From NCBI GenBank assembly GCA_013824115.1, contig PNNG01000022.1, positions 228,119 to 292,118 on the forward strand: 64,000 nt of DNA, in the 5' to 3' direction. A program made the position numbers and the translations under genes. The notes under the pieces are model-generated. The model was not told the origin of the DNA. It made no database searches and was given only the letters and a program-made list of their open reading frames with translations. Source of the stretch: Sphingobacteriaceae bacterium. Lineage in GTDB: Bacteria > Bacteroidota > Bacteroidia > UBA7662. This document shows, one piece after another, positions 27,124-36,500 of the stretch. How positions within the stretch are numbered: position 1 is the stretch's first letter; every line of letters begins with the position of its first letter.

Positions 27124-27307
27124 TTTTCATGCCCCTCTTCTCGCTTGCGGCTGGGGCCGCAGACTCGATGCAGGTAATGGCCTATGGCAAACTTCGAATT
27201 CGAATGAGGATGGGATTAGCTGCGCTGATCCCGAAGGGGGGAGCCTTGCAGCTAAACCCAAGCCCCGCTTGAGGCTGGGGCCGCAGACTCGATGCGGGGC
27301 ATGAAAA
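27124..27307. mobile_element. MITE-like element with 12-bp inverted ends and internal direct repeats
   Basis: TTTTCATGCCCC (27124-27135) and GGGGCATGAAAA (27296-27307) are perfect inverted repeats bounding 184 bases with no gene. Inside, a near-identical direct repeat of about 32 bases occurs twice (cores identical over 23 bases at 27149-27171 and 27273-27295). The palindrome TTCGAATTCGAA lies at 27193-27204. This covers most of the 27041-27341 gap; I see nothing else in that gap. Its right end abuts the tRNA-Ser terminator. No target duplication is obvious. Confidence 0.45.
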
Positions 27308-27336
27308 AACCCCTCCAGCTTTCGCTGGAGGGGTTT
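27304..27336 (-). terminator. Terminator of tRNA-Ser
   Basis: A perfect 13-bp stem, AAACCCCTCCAGC (27307-27319) with GCTGGAGGGGTTT (27324-27336) and loop TTTC. On the minus strand it is followed by a T-run (A6 at 27304-27309 on the plus strand). Confidence 0.85.
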
Positions 27337-27341
27337 ACCTG

Positions 27342-27426
27342 CGGAGAGAGAGGGATTCGAACCCCCGGACCTGTTACAGTCAACGGTTTTCAAGACCGCC
27401 GCAATCGACCGCTCTGCCATCTCTCC
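27342..27426 (-). tRNA. tRNA-Ser (anticodon TGA)
   Basis: An 85-nt class II tRNA on the minus strand. The acceptor GGAGAGA pairs with TCTCTCC and the discriminator is G. The anticodon stem-loop 'GCGGTCTTGAAAACCGT' gives anticodon TGA, which reads UCA/UCG. It has a long variable arm and the T-loop 'GGTTCGAATCC'. No CCA is encoded, unlike the tRNA-Leu in this window. Confidence 0.94.
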
Positions 27427-27431
27427 GGGGG

Positions 27432-27439
27432 CAAAGGTA
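27432..27439 (-). promoter_or_regulatory. tRNA-Ser -7 promoter box (TACCTTTG)
   Basis: Exact TAnnTTTG on the minus strand, 5 bases before the mature tRNA 5' end. A TTTG lies 15 bases further upstream (27455-27458), slightly closer than usual. Confidence 0.6.
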
Positions 27440-27560
27440 AGGAAATTGCCATTTCAAAGAACGCTTGCTGAGAAATTTGAGAAAAAACGCGAAAATTCAG
27501 CATTAATATCTGAAAATCAATCTGTTGCGAAGTGAGTTGGGTGGATGAACTTGAGGGCAA

Positions 27561-28874
27561 CTACCGATTGCGGGTCAATCGGAAGAAACGATGGCTCAAC
27601 AAAGCAGCCGAAGCAGCCAAGCCAAGCGCCAAAGCAATCCACAATCCCATGGCGCCCATGCCAAAAGTGAAAGCCAGTAACCCTCCTAAAGGAAGTGCCA
27701 AAACCCAATATGCAAGCATTACGTACAGGGTTGGCCTTTTTACATCTTCCATCCCTCTCAATAAACCTACACCTACAGCCTGTATGCCATCCACTATTTG
27801 AAAGGCCGCGGCTACGAGCAATAACTGCGCTGCTTGGGCTATTACCTCCACATCGGCTATATAAAGCCTGGCCAGTGTGTAACGAGCGATGATAAAAAAG
27901 ACCCCACACAAAGCCATAAATCCGGCGGCAAGCAAAAAAGTGGATTTACCAATATTCCTTACCAATAGCAAGTTGCCTTGTCCTTTTGCATGCCCCACCC
28001 TGATTGCCCCCGCCGAAGAAAGCCCTATGGCCACCATAAAGCTGATGCTCGCTAAATTGATGGCAATTTGATGTGCTGCCAAGGCTTTACTGCCCAGCCA
28101 GCCTACCATTACAGCTGCGAAAGCAAAAGCCGATGTTTCAAAAATCAATTGCGCTCCTCCAGGAATACCCAAAGCCAAAAGCCTGCGCTGTACTACTTTG
28201 TCGATAGCGGCACGCCAGCTGAGCTGACGGTATGCCGCAAAACGACGGTTTTTAACAACGTAAATTGCCAAAGCTCCGGCTACCAACACCCGGGTAAGGG
28301 TAGTTGCCCAAGCAGCTCCCTCTATGCCCATGGCCGGAAATCCCCAATTGCCAAAAATGAGCAACCAATTGCCAAACGCATTGATAGGTAACATCAGCAA
28401 TCCTAAAATCAGGGCCGGGTACATGATTTCTAAACCTTCGCTGAATTGGCGAAACGATTGAAATACCATGATGGGCAACATCGACAAAGCCAGAATTTTG
28501 AGGTAGGGGATAGATAAGGTAGTCACTTCATCGGTTTGCTGCATAAAAGGCAACAATTGCGCGCCAAAAAAGAGGAAAACGGCCAAAGCCAATCCAACCA
28601 ACACCCCGTTGAACAAACCATTCTTGAGCAGTTTTTCTGTTTGTACTTGGTCACCAGCCCCGCGTGCAATGGCTGTTAGCGGCGAAATGGCAAAGGAGAT
28701 ACCGATGCCAAAAACCATCAAAATGGAAAAAAGTCCCACCGAAACGGATACCGCTGCCAGTTCATTAGCACCCAATCGGCCAACCATTACAGAATCAATC
28801 ACTCCTAAGAATATATGACTCAACTGACCCAGAATAATGGGCCAGGCCAGCTTGAGTGTGCGTAAGGTTTCCAT
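27561..28874 (-). CDS. MATE-family multidrug/Na+ antiporter
   Basis: 437 residues with twelve predicted membrane helices in two halves. The N-terminal MATE signature includes 'WPIILGQLSHIFLGVIDSVMVG'. NorM-like 'GPPGGAQLIFE'-type residues appear as 'LGIPGGAQLIFE' at the start of the second half. It should export cationic drugs or metabolites in exchange for Na+ or H+. I chose the ATG at 28874 because a -7 promoter box at 28891-28898 leaves almost no leader for the ATG at 28883, three codons earlier. It is divergent from ccmB. Confidence 0.9.
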   Translation of the reverse strand: METLRTLKLAWPIILGQLSHIFLGVIDSVMVGRLGANELAAVSVSVGLFSILMVFGIGISFAISPLTAIARGAGDQVQTEKLLKNGLFNGVLVGLALAVFLFFGAQLLPFMQQTDEVTTLSIPYLKILALSMLPIMVFQSFRQFSEGLEIMYPALILGLLMLPINAFGNWLLIFGNWGFPAMGIEGAAWATTLTRVLVAGALAIYVVKNRRFAAYRQLSWRAAIDKVVQRRLLALGIPGGAQLIFETSAFAFAAVMVGWLGSKALAAHQIAINLASISFMVAIGLSSAGAIRVGHAKGQGNLLLVRNIGKSTFLLAAGFMALCGVFFIIARYTLARLYIADVEVIAQAAQLLLVAAAFQIVDGIQAVGVGLLRGMEDVKRPTLYVMLAYWVLALPLGGLLAFTFGMGAMGLWIALALGLAASAALLSHRFFRLTRNR

Positions 28875-28890
28875 TTTTACCATACGGCTG

Positions 28891-28898
28891 CAAAGGTA
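28891..28898 (-). promoter_or_regulatory. MATE gene -7 promoter box (TACCTTTG)
   Basis: Exact TAnnTTTG on the minus strand. The predicted start of transcription is near 28886, about 12 nt before the chosen ATG. Confidence 0.55.
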
Positions 28899-28941
28899 GC
28901 CTAATTCTTGGGCAGGCGGGTGCAAAGCCCAAAAAGCCACT

Positions 28942-28949
28942 TAATTTTG
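28942..28949 (+). promoter_or_regulatory. ccmB -7 promoter box (TAATTTTG)
   Basis: Exact TAnnTTTG, 14 bases before the ccmB ATG. It forms a divergent promoter pair with the MATE box. Confidence 0.55.
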
Positions 28950-28963
28950 CGCTGAATTAAAGC

Positions 28964-29614
28964 ATGCAACAATTCCTGGTTTTACTTCGTCATGAAGTGC
29001 TGCTCGAATGGCGCCAACGCAATGCGTTAGGAGGCATATTGTTGTATGTGGTTTCTACGGTTTTTGTGGCCTATATGACCTTTAAAGTGGTACCGGCGCT
29101 GAGCTGGATAGCCTTGTACTGGGTGATGCTCCTTTTTGCTGCAACCAATGCCGTGGCCAAGAGTTTTATGCAATTGGCCCCGGGCCGCATGTTGTATTAC
29201 TATACCCTGGTGCCACCTACTCGTTTTTTACTGGCGAAATTGGTTTATAACGCCTTGTTGCTCAGCGTTATTCAATTGCTTACGGCTGCCATTATGTCGA
29301 TACTGGTGGGTAATCCGGTGGCCGATATGGGCTGGTTCCTGCTCACTGGCTGGGTGGGGGTATTGGGTATCAGTGTGATTCTTACCTTGGTTTCGGCCAT
29401 CGCACAAAAAGCCAGTAACCAAAGTACCTTAATGGCTGTTTTGAGTTTTCCCGTGGTGATTCCCGTATTGGTTTTGGTGATACGCATGAGCAAGCAAGCC
29501 CTCGATGGGCTCGATAGAAGTGTGGGCTATAGCTGGCTGATGAATTTGGCAGCCATCGATTTGTTGGTAATAGCCGTAGCGGTTTTGTTGTTTCCTTACC
29601 TTTGGAAAGATTAA
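28964..29614 (+). CDS. ccmB: Haem exporter membrane subunit CcmB
   Basis: 216 residues with six membrane helices. The N-terminal 'LLRHEVLLEWRQRNALGG' corresponds to the CcmB 'RE..LE.R....' motif. CcmB is the permease of the CcmABCDE cytochrome c maturation system. It is followed directly by CcmC and a CcmD-like gene; no ccmA ATPase or ccmE is seen in the window, so those must lie elsewhere. The system would serve the c-type cytochromes encoded at 15429 and 58418. Confidence 0.92.
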   Translation: MQQFLVLLRHEVLLEWRQRNALGGILLYVVSTVFVAYMTFKVVPALSWIALYWVMLLFAATNAVAKSFMQLAPGRMLYYYTLVPPTRFLLAKLVYNALLLSVIQLLTAAIMSILVGNPVADMGWFLLTGWVGVLGISVILTLVSAIAQKASNQSTLMAVLSFPVVIPVLVLVIRMSKQALDGLDRSVGYSWLMNLAAIDLLVIAVAVLLFPYLWKD

Positions 29615-29617
29615 GTG

Positions 29618-30280
29618 ATGATGAAGAATTGGTATAAATGGGTAGCCGGCATTTTGCTGCTTTACACGGTTTGGTTTGGACTGATGGGCGAGGTGCCGCG
29701 CAAGGTGGTCCTCAATGAGTCTATTCGCAACTTGTATTTCCATGTGCCTATGTGGTTTGGCATGATTATTATCTTGGCGGCCTCGGTTTGGAACAGCGTC
29801 AAATATTTGCAAACCAGCCAGTTGAAGTACGATTTACGGGCCGAAAGCACGGCTAAAGTCGGTATCCTTTATGGCGTACTTGGACTGATCACCGGCATGT
29901 TGTGGGCCCAATATACCTGGGGCGAGTGGTGGAGCAGCGACCCGAAGCAAAACACCTCAGCCATTGCACTATTAATTTACTTGGCTTACCTGGTGCTGCG
30001 CGGTTCCTTCAATGAGAGCGCTCAGCGGGCGCGCATTGGTGCGGTCTACAACATCTTTGCTTTTGCGGCACTCATCCCTTTGCTGTTCATCCTTCCGCGT
30101 CTCACCGATTCGCTTCATCCTGGCAATGGAGGTAATCCCGGTTTTGGTGCTTACGACCTCGATGGACGCATGCGTGCTGTTTTTTATCCAGCTGTTTTGG
30201 GCTGGACTTTTTTGGGTTTTTGGCTCGTTAATCTGCGCAATCGCATACAAACCTTACGAATGAAAAATGAAGAAGCTTAA
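29618..30280 (+). CDS. ccmC: Cytochrome c maturation protein CcmC (haem-handling)
   Basis: 220 residues with six membrane helices and the tryptophan-rich WWD segment 'WGEWWSSDPKQ', which holds haem in CcmC/CcsA proteins. Flanking His occur in 'YFHVPMWF' and 'DSLHPG'. CcmC loads haem onto CcmE. GTG, ATG and ATG codons follow one another at 29615-29623; I chose the first ATG. It starts 3 bases after the ccmB stop and overlaps the ccmD-like gene by 14 bases. Confidence 0.93.
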   Translation: MMKNWYKWVAGILLLYTVWFGLMGEVPRKVVLNESIRNLYFHVPMWFGMIIILAASVWNSVKYLQTSQLKYDLRAESTAKVGILYGVLGLITGMLWAQYTWGEWWSSDPKQNTSAIALLIYLAYLVLRGSFNESAQRARIGAVYNIFAFAALIPLLFILPRLTDSLHPGNGGNPGFGAYDLDGRMRAVFYPAVLGWTFLGFWLVNLRNRIQTLRMKNEEA

Positions 30281-30491
30281 GTCTTTGCTCGCAACGGCCT
30301 CGTTATTGGCCTTGCACACCTTTGCCTCAGCGCAAGAATCGTCGGTTGAAATGGCCGATGTGATGCGCTCAAACGGAAAAATTTACGTGGTGGTAGGTGT
30401 TGTAATCCTCATAATTTTGGGGATATTGGGCTACCTCATTCGGCTCGACTTACAGCTGAAAAAACTAGAGAAACAGCAATCAAACCATTAA
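30267..30491 (+). CDS. CcmD-like small membrane protein
   Basis: 74 residues: a signal-like N-terminus ('LLATASLLALHTFASAQ') and one membrane helix ('YVVVGVVILIILGILGYLI'), then a short charged tail ('RLDLQLKKLEKQQ'). This is the CcmD plan as found in Bacteroidota, with an extra N-terminal hydrophobic stretch. Its position right after ccmC supports the call. CcmD helps release haem-bound CcmE from the CcmABC complex. Confidence 0.75.
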   Translation: MKKLKSLLATASLLALHTFASAQESSVEMADVMRSNGKIYVVVGVVILIILGILGYLIRLDLQLKKLEKQQSNH

Positions 30492-30503
30492 ACACTCTTT
30501 TTT

Positions 30504-31928
30504 ATGGCAACACAGCACCACGAAGAACACAGCTTTTTTGGCGATGTTCTGAAGTATTTTGAGAATGCTGCCAAGCACCTCAACTACCCCCAAGGTCTTC
30601 TCGACCAAATCAAGTACTGCAATAGCGTTTACCGCATGCGTTTTCCGGTGCGTGTGGGTGATTCATTGGAGGTAATTGAAGCCTACCGCGTAGAACATTC
30701 ACACCACCGCATGCCTACCAAAGGCGGTATTCGCTATGCCATGTCGGTTACCCAAGATGAGGTAATGGCTCTGGCAGCCCTCATGACCTACAAATGTGCC
30801 ATCGTAGACGTACCCTTCGGTGGTGCCAAGGGCGGCGTAAAAATCGACCCTAAAAACTACACCCTCGATCAGTTGGAGCGCATCACCCGCCGCTACACTA
30901 CCGAGTTGATCAAAAAAAACTTCATCGGTCCTGGTATCGACGTTCCTGCCCCAGACTATGGTACGGGTGAACGCGAAATGAGCTGGATCATGGACACCTA
31001 TACTACTTTCTTCCCAGGCCAAATTGATGGTATGGGCTGCGTAACGGGTAAGCCTGTCACCCAGGGAGGTATTTCGGGACGCCGCGAAGCCACGGGATTG
31101 GGCGTTTATTTCGGAGTGCGTGAAGCGTGCAGCTTTGCCGACGATATGGAGCGTTTGGGCATGAGTGTAGGCCTCAAGGGAAAATCGGTAGTGGTACAGG
31201 GCCTCGGAAACGTAGGTTACCATGCTGCTAAGTATTTCCACGAGGGTGGAGCCAAGGTAATTGCGCTTGCCGAATTCGAAGGTGCCATTTACAATGCCGA
31301 TGGTTTGAATTACGAGGAAGTATTTCAGCACCGCAAGAAAACGGGCAGTATCCTCCATTTCCCTGGAGCTACCAACTTGGCTAACAGCAGCGATGCTTTG
31401 GAGCTGGCATGTGATATTTTGATTCCTGCCGCTTTGGAAAACCAAATTCATGAAGGAAATGCCAGCCGCATCAAGGCCAAAATCATTGGTGAAGCTGCTA
31501 ACGGTCCGGTGACAGCCGAGGCCGAGGAAATCCTCAATGCCAAAGGTATTATGGTTATACCCGATATCTACCTCAATGCAGGAGGTGTAACAGTATCGTA
31601 TTTCGAATGGTTGAAGAATTTGTCACACGTGCGTTTTGGTCGTTTGGGCAAGCGTTTCGATGAGAATTTGAACAACAACATCATCGATGCGGTGGAAGAA
31701 ATGACCGGTCGTTCGCTCAGCGAGCAGCGCCGCCAGCTGATTGGCCGTGGAGCCGATGAGGTCGACTTCGTTTATTCGGGCTTAGAGGAGACGATGATTG
31801 AAGCCTATCGCCAAATCAGAGAGGTGAAAAAAGAAATTCCTTCTATACCCGACTATCGTACGGCGGCTTTTGTGGTGGCTATCCGCAAAATTGCCCGTTC
31901 TTATGAGTCTTTGGGCGTTTTCCCATAG
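30504..31928 (+). CDS. Glutamate dehydrogenase (Glu/Leu/Phe/Val dehydrogenase family)
   Basis: 474 residues. The N-terminal catalytic domain contains '[14 protein letters not shown]', whose Lys is the active-site residue. '[18 protein letters not shown]' and a Rossmann NAD(P) domain with '[14 protein letters not shown]' (GxGxxG) follow. It converts glutamate to 2-oxoglutarate and ammonia. Leucine or other branched-chain substrates cannot be excluded from sequence alone, but length and motifs favour glutamate. It follows the ccmD-like gene by 12 bases and has a strong terminator. Co-transcription with ccm genes is possible. Confidence 0.92.
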   Translation: MATQHHEEHSFFGDVLKYFENAAKHLNYPQGLLDQIKYCNSVYRMRFPVRVGDSLEVIEAYRVEHSHHRMPTKGGIRYAMSVTQDEVMALAALMTYKCAIVDVPFGGAKGGVKIDPKNYTLDQLERITRRYTTELIKKNFIGPGIDVPAPDYGTGEREMSWIMDTYTTFFPGQIDGMGCVTGKPVTQGGISGRREATGLGVYFGVREACSFADDMERLGMSVGLKGKSVVVQGLGNVGYHAAKYFHEGGAKVIALAEFEGAIYNADGLNYEEVFQHRKKTGSILHFPGATNLANSSDALELACDILIPAALENQIHEGNASRIKAKIIGEAANGPVTAEAEEILNAKGIMVIPDIYLNAGGVTVSYFEWLKNLSHVRFGRLGKRFDENLNNNIIDAVEEMTGRSLSEQRRQLIGRGADEVDFVYSGLEETMIEAYRQIREVKKEIPSIPDYRTAAFVVAIRKIARSYESLGVFP

Positions 31929-31947
31929 TTTAACACCATTGAATTGC

Positions 31948-31975
31948 AATCCGGGCTTGTCCCGGATTTTTTTTT
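31948..31975 (+). terminator. Terminator of the glutamate dehydrogenase gene
   Basis: AATCCGGG (31948-31955), loop CTTGT, CCCGGATT (31961-31968), then a run of T to 31975. Confidence 0.88.
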
Positions 31976-32030
31976 GCATTAAATCTTTTAAACCAAAATC
32001 AAAGATGGGCTGTTAGCATGTCACTTTTAG

Positions 32031-32038
32031 TACTTTTG
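32031..32038 (+). promoter_or_regulatory. -7 promoter box (TACTTTTG) of the RND efflux operon
   Basis: Exact TAnnTTTG, 14 bases before the ATG at 32053. Confidence 0.5.
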
Positions 32039-32052
32039 CAGCGTTTTTGGCC

Positions 32053-32424
32053 ATGAAAAGATTTTTGCTTGCCAGTTTTGCATTCCTGCTGTCGCTTTCG
32101 GCAATAACAGGCATGCTTTCCACTGAAACAAGGCACACTGCAAGTGATTTTTTGTTCTCACCAGTCCAGAGCCGTCTTGCTGCTCAGGGAGATTTTTTTT
32201 GCGATGATCAATTGCAAGAAGCAGTACCTCATAAAACACCTCGAAATTTAACGATCCCTCGTAGAAGGTTTGTAAATTCTACTTTCGAGTTTTTCACTGG
32301 CGCTCATTTTTCTATGTTCGGTGTCGTTTGGGGATTGGGCCTAAAACTATCACCTATTGGTTATGCTGTTTTTGATTTTTTTGGAGGAGAACAAGCCTTT
32401 CTGTTTAGGCTGACGCCTTTTTAA
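32053..32424 (+). CDS. Small exported protein of unknown function, first in the RND operon
   Basis: 123 residues. The signal peptide is 'MKRFLLASFAFLLSLSAI'; a polar basic centre ('HKTPRNLTIPRRRF') and a hydrophobic, Phe/Gly-rich C-terminal half ('FSMFGVVWGLGLKLSPIGYAVFDFF') follow. No family recognised. A promoter box lies just upstream and the efflux adaptor gene starts 42 bases after the stop without a terminator between, so it is probably transcribed with the pump. It could be a small envelope accessory or an expression-leader ORF. Coding status is likely but not certain. Confidence 0.5.
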   Translation: MKRFLLASFAFLLSLSAITGMLSTETRHTASDFLFSPVQSRLAAQGDFFCDDQLQEAVPHKTPRNLTIPRRRFVNSTFEFFTGAHFSMFGVVWGLGLKLSPIGYAVFDFFGGEQAFLFRLTPF

Positions 32425-32466
32425 TAGGGCATTCGATTCATTCTCCTTAAACATTAAAAACAATTT

Positions 32467-33588
32467 ATGACTAAAATATTTTCCAAGTACATTTTTTTGG
32501 CTGGTCTTTGTGCGTTGGCTTGTTCCAATGAAAAAAAGACAGCAGAGAACTTCATGGTTGAAGTGCCGGTGATGCAATTGCAAGCCCGAGATACCGTAGT
32601 TGAACTTCAATACGTTGCAGACATCCATGCGCAATCGTATGTAGAACTGCGTGCGCGACAAGGGGGCATGTTGGAAGCCATTCTGGTAGATGAGGGGCAA
32701 ATGGTGAAAGCCGGGCAGCCGCTTTTTCGATTGACTTCTACAGAGCTTCAGGCGGAGGTATCATCTGCCAAAGCAGCCGTTCATTTGGCCGAAGCTGAAT
32801 TGAAAAAAGCCAAATTAGAATTGCAACGAGTAAAGGGATTGGTAGAAAATAAAGTGGTTGCAGCCACCGAAATGGAATTGGCCGATGCGGAAGTTCAAAT
32901 CAATAAAGCCAAGCTTGAAGATGCTGAAGCAGCCCTTAAAACGGCAGAATCTCAATTGAGTTATACCACGCTTAAGGCTCCTTTTTCAGGTCGTATCAAT
33001 CGATTTGCTTTAAAAATGGGAGCCATGGTACAACCGGGTGAACTCATTTCTACCATGTCGGATGCTAGCAGTATTTTTGCTTACTTCAATATTTCCGAAA
33101 AGGAATACCTGAAAAACAGGGCCAATAAAGGTTCTGGAGGTGTAGTTTTACCCAAAGAAGTTCAATTGGTTTTGGCAGATGGAAGTGTGTATCCTTTCAC
33201 GGGCACCGTTGAAGCAACTGAATCGGAGTTTGATGCCAATACCGGCGATTTGGCGTTGAGGGCGCGATTTCCTAATCCAGATGGCTTGCTTAAGCATCGT
33301 AGCACTGGACAGGTACGATTGAAACTTAAGCAAGTGGATGTATTCCTCATCCCACAAAAGGCGGTTCAAGAGCTGCAAGACAAGTACTACGTTTATGTAG
33401 TTCCTAAATCACAACTGGCAGAAATGCGCACTTTTAAGCCCATTGCAAGGGTTGGGACTTATTATGTGGTGTCTGAAGGACTGAATGCAGGTGAAACCAT
33501 CGTGGCAGAAGGCTTGCAGTCGGTACGTGAAGGAGCCAAGGTTGTGGTTCAAACATCTACAGGATCAGCAACAAAGCCAGCTAACTAA
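32467..33588 (+). CDS. RND efflux periplasmic adaptor (membrane fusion protein), lipoprotein
   Basis: 373 residues. The lipoprotein signal ends at 'ALACS'. A biotinyl-lipoyl half motif ('VELRARQGGMLEAILVDEGQ'), an alpha-helical hairpin (about 95-165), the second lipoyl half ('LKAPFSGRINRFALKMGAMV'), a beta-barrel and the membrane-proximal domain follow, as in AcrA/MexA. It bridges the inner-membrane pump and the outer-membrane channel encoded directly downstream. Only 6 bases separate it from the pump gene. Confidence 0.94.
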   Translation: MTKIFSKYIFLAGLCALACSNEKKTAENFMVEVPVMQLQARDTVVELQYVADIHAQSYVELRARQGGMLEAILVDEGQMVKAGQPLFRLTSTELQAEVSSAKAAVHLAEAELKKAKLELQRVKGLVENKVVAATEMELADAEVQINKAKLEDAEAALKTAESQLSYTTLKAPFSGRINRFALKMGAMVQPGELISTMSDASSIFAYFNISEKEYLKNRANKGSGGVVLPKEVQLVLADGSVYPFTGTVEATESEFDANTGDLALRARFPNPDGLLKHRSTGQVRLKLKQVDVFLIPQKAVQELQDKYYVYVVPKSQLAEMRTFKPIARVGTYYVVSEGLNAGETIVAEGLQSVREGAKVVVQTSTGSATKPAN

Positions 33589-33594
33589 GAAGTC

Positions 33595-36500
33595 ATGGTT
33601 GAGTTGTTTATTCGCAGGCCGGTTTTATCACTGGTCATATCCTTATTGTTAACTTTATTGGGACTGTTGGCACTCACGAGTTTGCCTATCACCCAATTCC
33701 CTGATATTGTTCCCCCTTCGGTAGTGGTGACAGCACGTTACACGGGTGCCAATGCCGAAGTATGTGCCAAAGCCGTAGCAACTCCCATTGAGCGGGCCAT
33801 CAATGGAGTGCCCGGCATGACAGCCATGCAATCGGTTTCAACCAACAATGGCGTTACCCTCATTCAGGTGTTTTTTGAGGTGGGTACCGACCCCGATTTG
33901 GCTGCGGTAAACGTGCAGAACAGGGTAACCACTACGCTTGATGAACTGCCCGAGGAAGTGATTAAGGCCGGCGTTACCACTGAAAAAGAAGTTAACTCGA
34001 TGCTCTTGTATTTAAACTTGACCTCTACCGACCCTTCGGCAGATGAGGAGTTTATTTACAACTTTGCCGACATCAATTTGCTGCAAGAATTAAAGCGCAT
34101 CGAAGGCGTGGGCTATGCCGAAATTATGGGCGCTAAAGACTACGCCATGCGTGTTTGGCTCAAGCCCGAAAAGCTCTTGTCGTACGAAGTAGGGACCGAA
34201 GAAATCATAAGCATTCTTCGTGCACAGAATTTAGAAGCGGCACCTGGTAAAATTGGAGAATCGAGCGGCAGGGGAGAACCGAGCATGCAGTACGTATTGC
34301 GATATGGGGGTAAATTCTTTACCAAAGAGCAGTACGAAAACATTGTAATCAAGGCCAATCCTGACGGATCTACGCTCAAGCTGAAAGACATTGCCGATAT
34401 TGAATTTGGTGCTCTGAGCTATGGCATGTCGTCGAAAACGGATGGCCGTCCATCAGCATCCATCATGTTGAAACAGCGCCCTGGCTCTAACGCACGCGAC
34501 GTAATCAACAACATCAAAGAGCGTATGGGCGAATTGAAGGAGTCGTCCTTTCCGCCAGGAATGGAGTACAACTATGCCTACGACGTATCCCGATTTTTGG
34601 ACGCATCGATCAAAGAAGTGCTAAAAACACTCATTGAGGCCTTTTTGCTTGTTTTTTTAGTGGTTTTTATCTTTCTACAAGATTGGAGATCGACGCTCAT
34701 TCCAGCACTCGCTGTTCCTGTAGCCCTCATTTCTACACTCGCATTTATGCAAATGTTGGGCTTCTCCATCAACCTACTCACGCTTTTTGCCTTGGTATTG
34801 GCGATAGGTATTGTGGTGGATAATGCCATTGTGGTGGTAGAAGCGGTACACGTTAAAATCCACCAAAAGCACATGCAGCCCATGGAGGCAACCATTGAGG
34901 CTATGAAAGAGATCAGTGGTGCCATTGTGGCCATTACCTTGGTAATGTCGGCGGTGTTTATCCCAGTTTCTTTTTTATCAGGACCAGTGGGGGTATTTTA
35001 TCGCCAATTTTCTTTGACTTTGGCAATTTCAATTGTCATTTCAGGCATAAATGCACTCACGCTTACACCTGCTTTGTGCGCGCTGATGCTTCGAAATACA
35101 CACGTTGATCACAGATCGTTGCTTGGTCGATTTTTCGGAAAGTTTAACAACCGATACCATAATTTGGAGATGGGGTACAAAGGCATCTTGAGTAAGATTG
35201 CTCCCAAGCGAGGCATGACTACTGGCATTCTTGCCTTATTCTTTGTGCTGACTTGGGGAACCTCGGTTGTACTGCCTGGTGGTTTTATACCAACCGAAGA
35301 CCAAGGGATGATTTATGTGAACATCACCACGCCTCCGGGCGCAACGATGGAGCGGACCGAAAAAGTGCTTAACGAGGTACAGCGTATAGCCTCTGCCATG
35401 CCACAAGTAGAAAACGTTACTACTTTGGCAGGATACAGTTTATTGACTGAAACGGCTGGTGCCTCTTACGGAATGGGAATGATTGGATTGAAGCCTTGGG
35501 ACGACCGCGAAGAAAAAGTGCCTGAACTCATGGCCATGCTGCGTGAAAAGACAGCCCACCTCAAAGATGCTTCCATTGAATTCTTCCCACCGCCTGCAGT
35601 GCCTGGCTTTGGCAATGCCTCTGGTTTCGAATTCCGGTTGCTCGACAAAAGTGGAACCGCCAATTTGAACAGGATGGCTGAGGTGAGTGATAGCCTACTA
35701 GCAGCTTTGCGTCAATCGCCCGTGATAGGAGCCGCATTCACTAATTTCGACCCGAACTTTCCACAGTACATGCTGCATGTGAATCAGGATATGGCGGCCG
35801 CCAAGGGTGTAAGCATCGACAATGCCATGAGTAATCTGCAAACCCTCATAGGCAGTTATTATGCTACCAATTTTATCCGATTTGGTTTGATGTATAAAGT
35901 CATGGTGCAAGCCTTGCCCGAGTACCGCCAACACCCCGAAGACATATTGAAGCTTTACACCAAAAACAAAGATGGTGAAATGGTGAGTTATGCCAGTTTC
36001 ATGAGCATCGAACGGGTTTTTGGTCCTGAACAGCTTACCCGATACAATATGTACAATTCGGCCTTGATTACGGGCGATGCGGCACCGGGATCCTCCTCTT
36101 CAGAAGCCATTGCAGCCATTGCCGAAACCGCTGAAAAGGTGCTTCCGCGCGGCTATGCTTTTGAATTTTCGGGCATGACACGTGAACAAGTACTGGCTGG
36201 AAATGAAGCCATTTACATTTTTGTGTTGTGCTTGATCTTTGTGTATCTGCTTCTCAGCGCACAGTATGAGAGCTTCTTGCTGCCATTGCCTGTATTGCTC
36301 AGCCTGCCAACGGGTATTTTTGGGTCGTTTTTCTTTCTGTGGGTGATGGGCCTCGAAAACAACATCTATGCCCAGGTAGCCTTGGTGATGTTGATTGGGT
36401 TGCTGGGTAAAAATGCCATTCTGGTAGTTGAATTTGCCTTGCAGCGGCAGAAGGAGGGAGTAAGCGAATTGCGGGCTGCCATGGAAGGCGCTGTTTCCCG

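Noticed and set aside
27127..27420. Minus-strand open frame across tRNA-Ser and the repeat element
   Set aside because: It overlaps a complete tRNA and a palindromic repeat; no protein-like sequence.
27564..27582. Stem CCGATTG/CAATCGG at the end of the MATE gene as a terminator
   Set aside because: No T-run on the minus strand, and it lies within the coding end.
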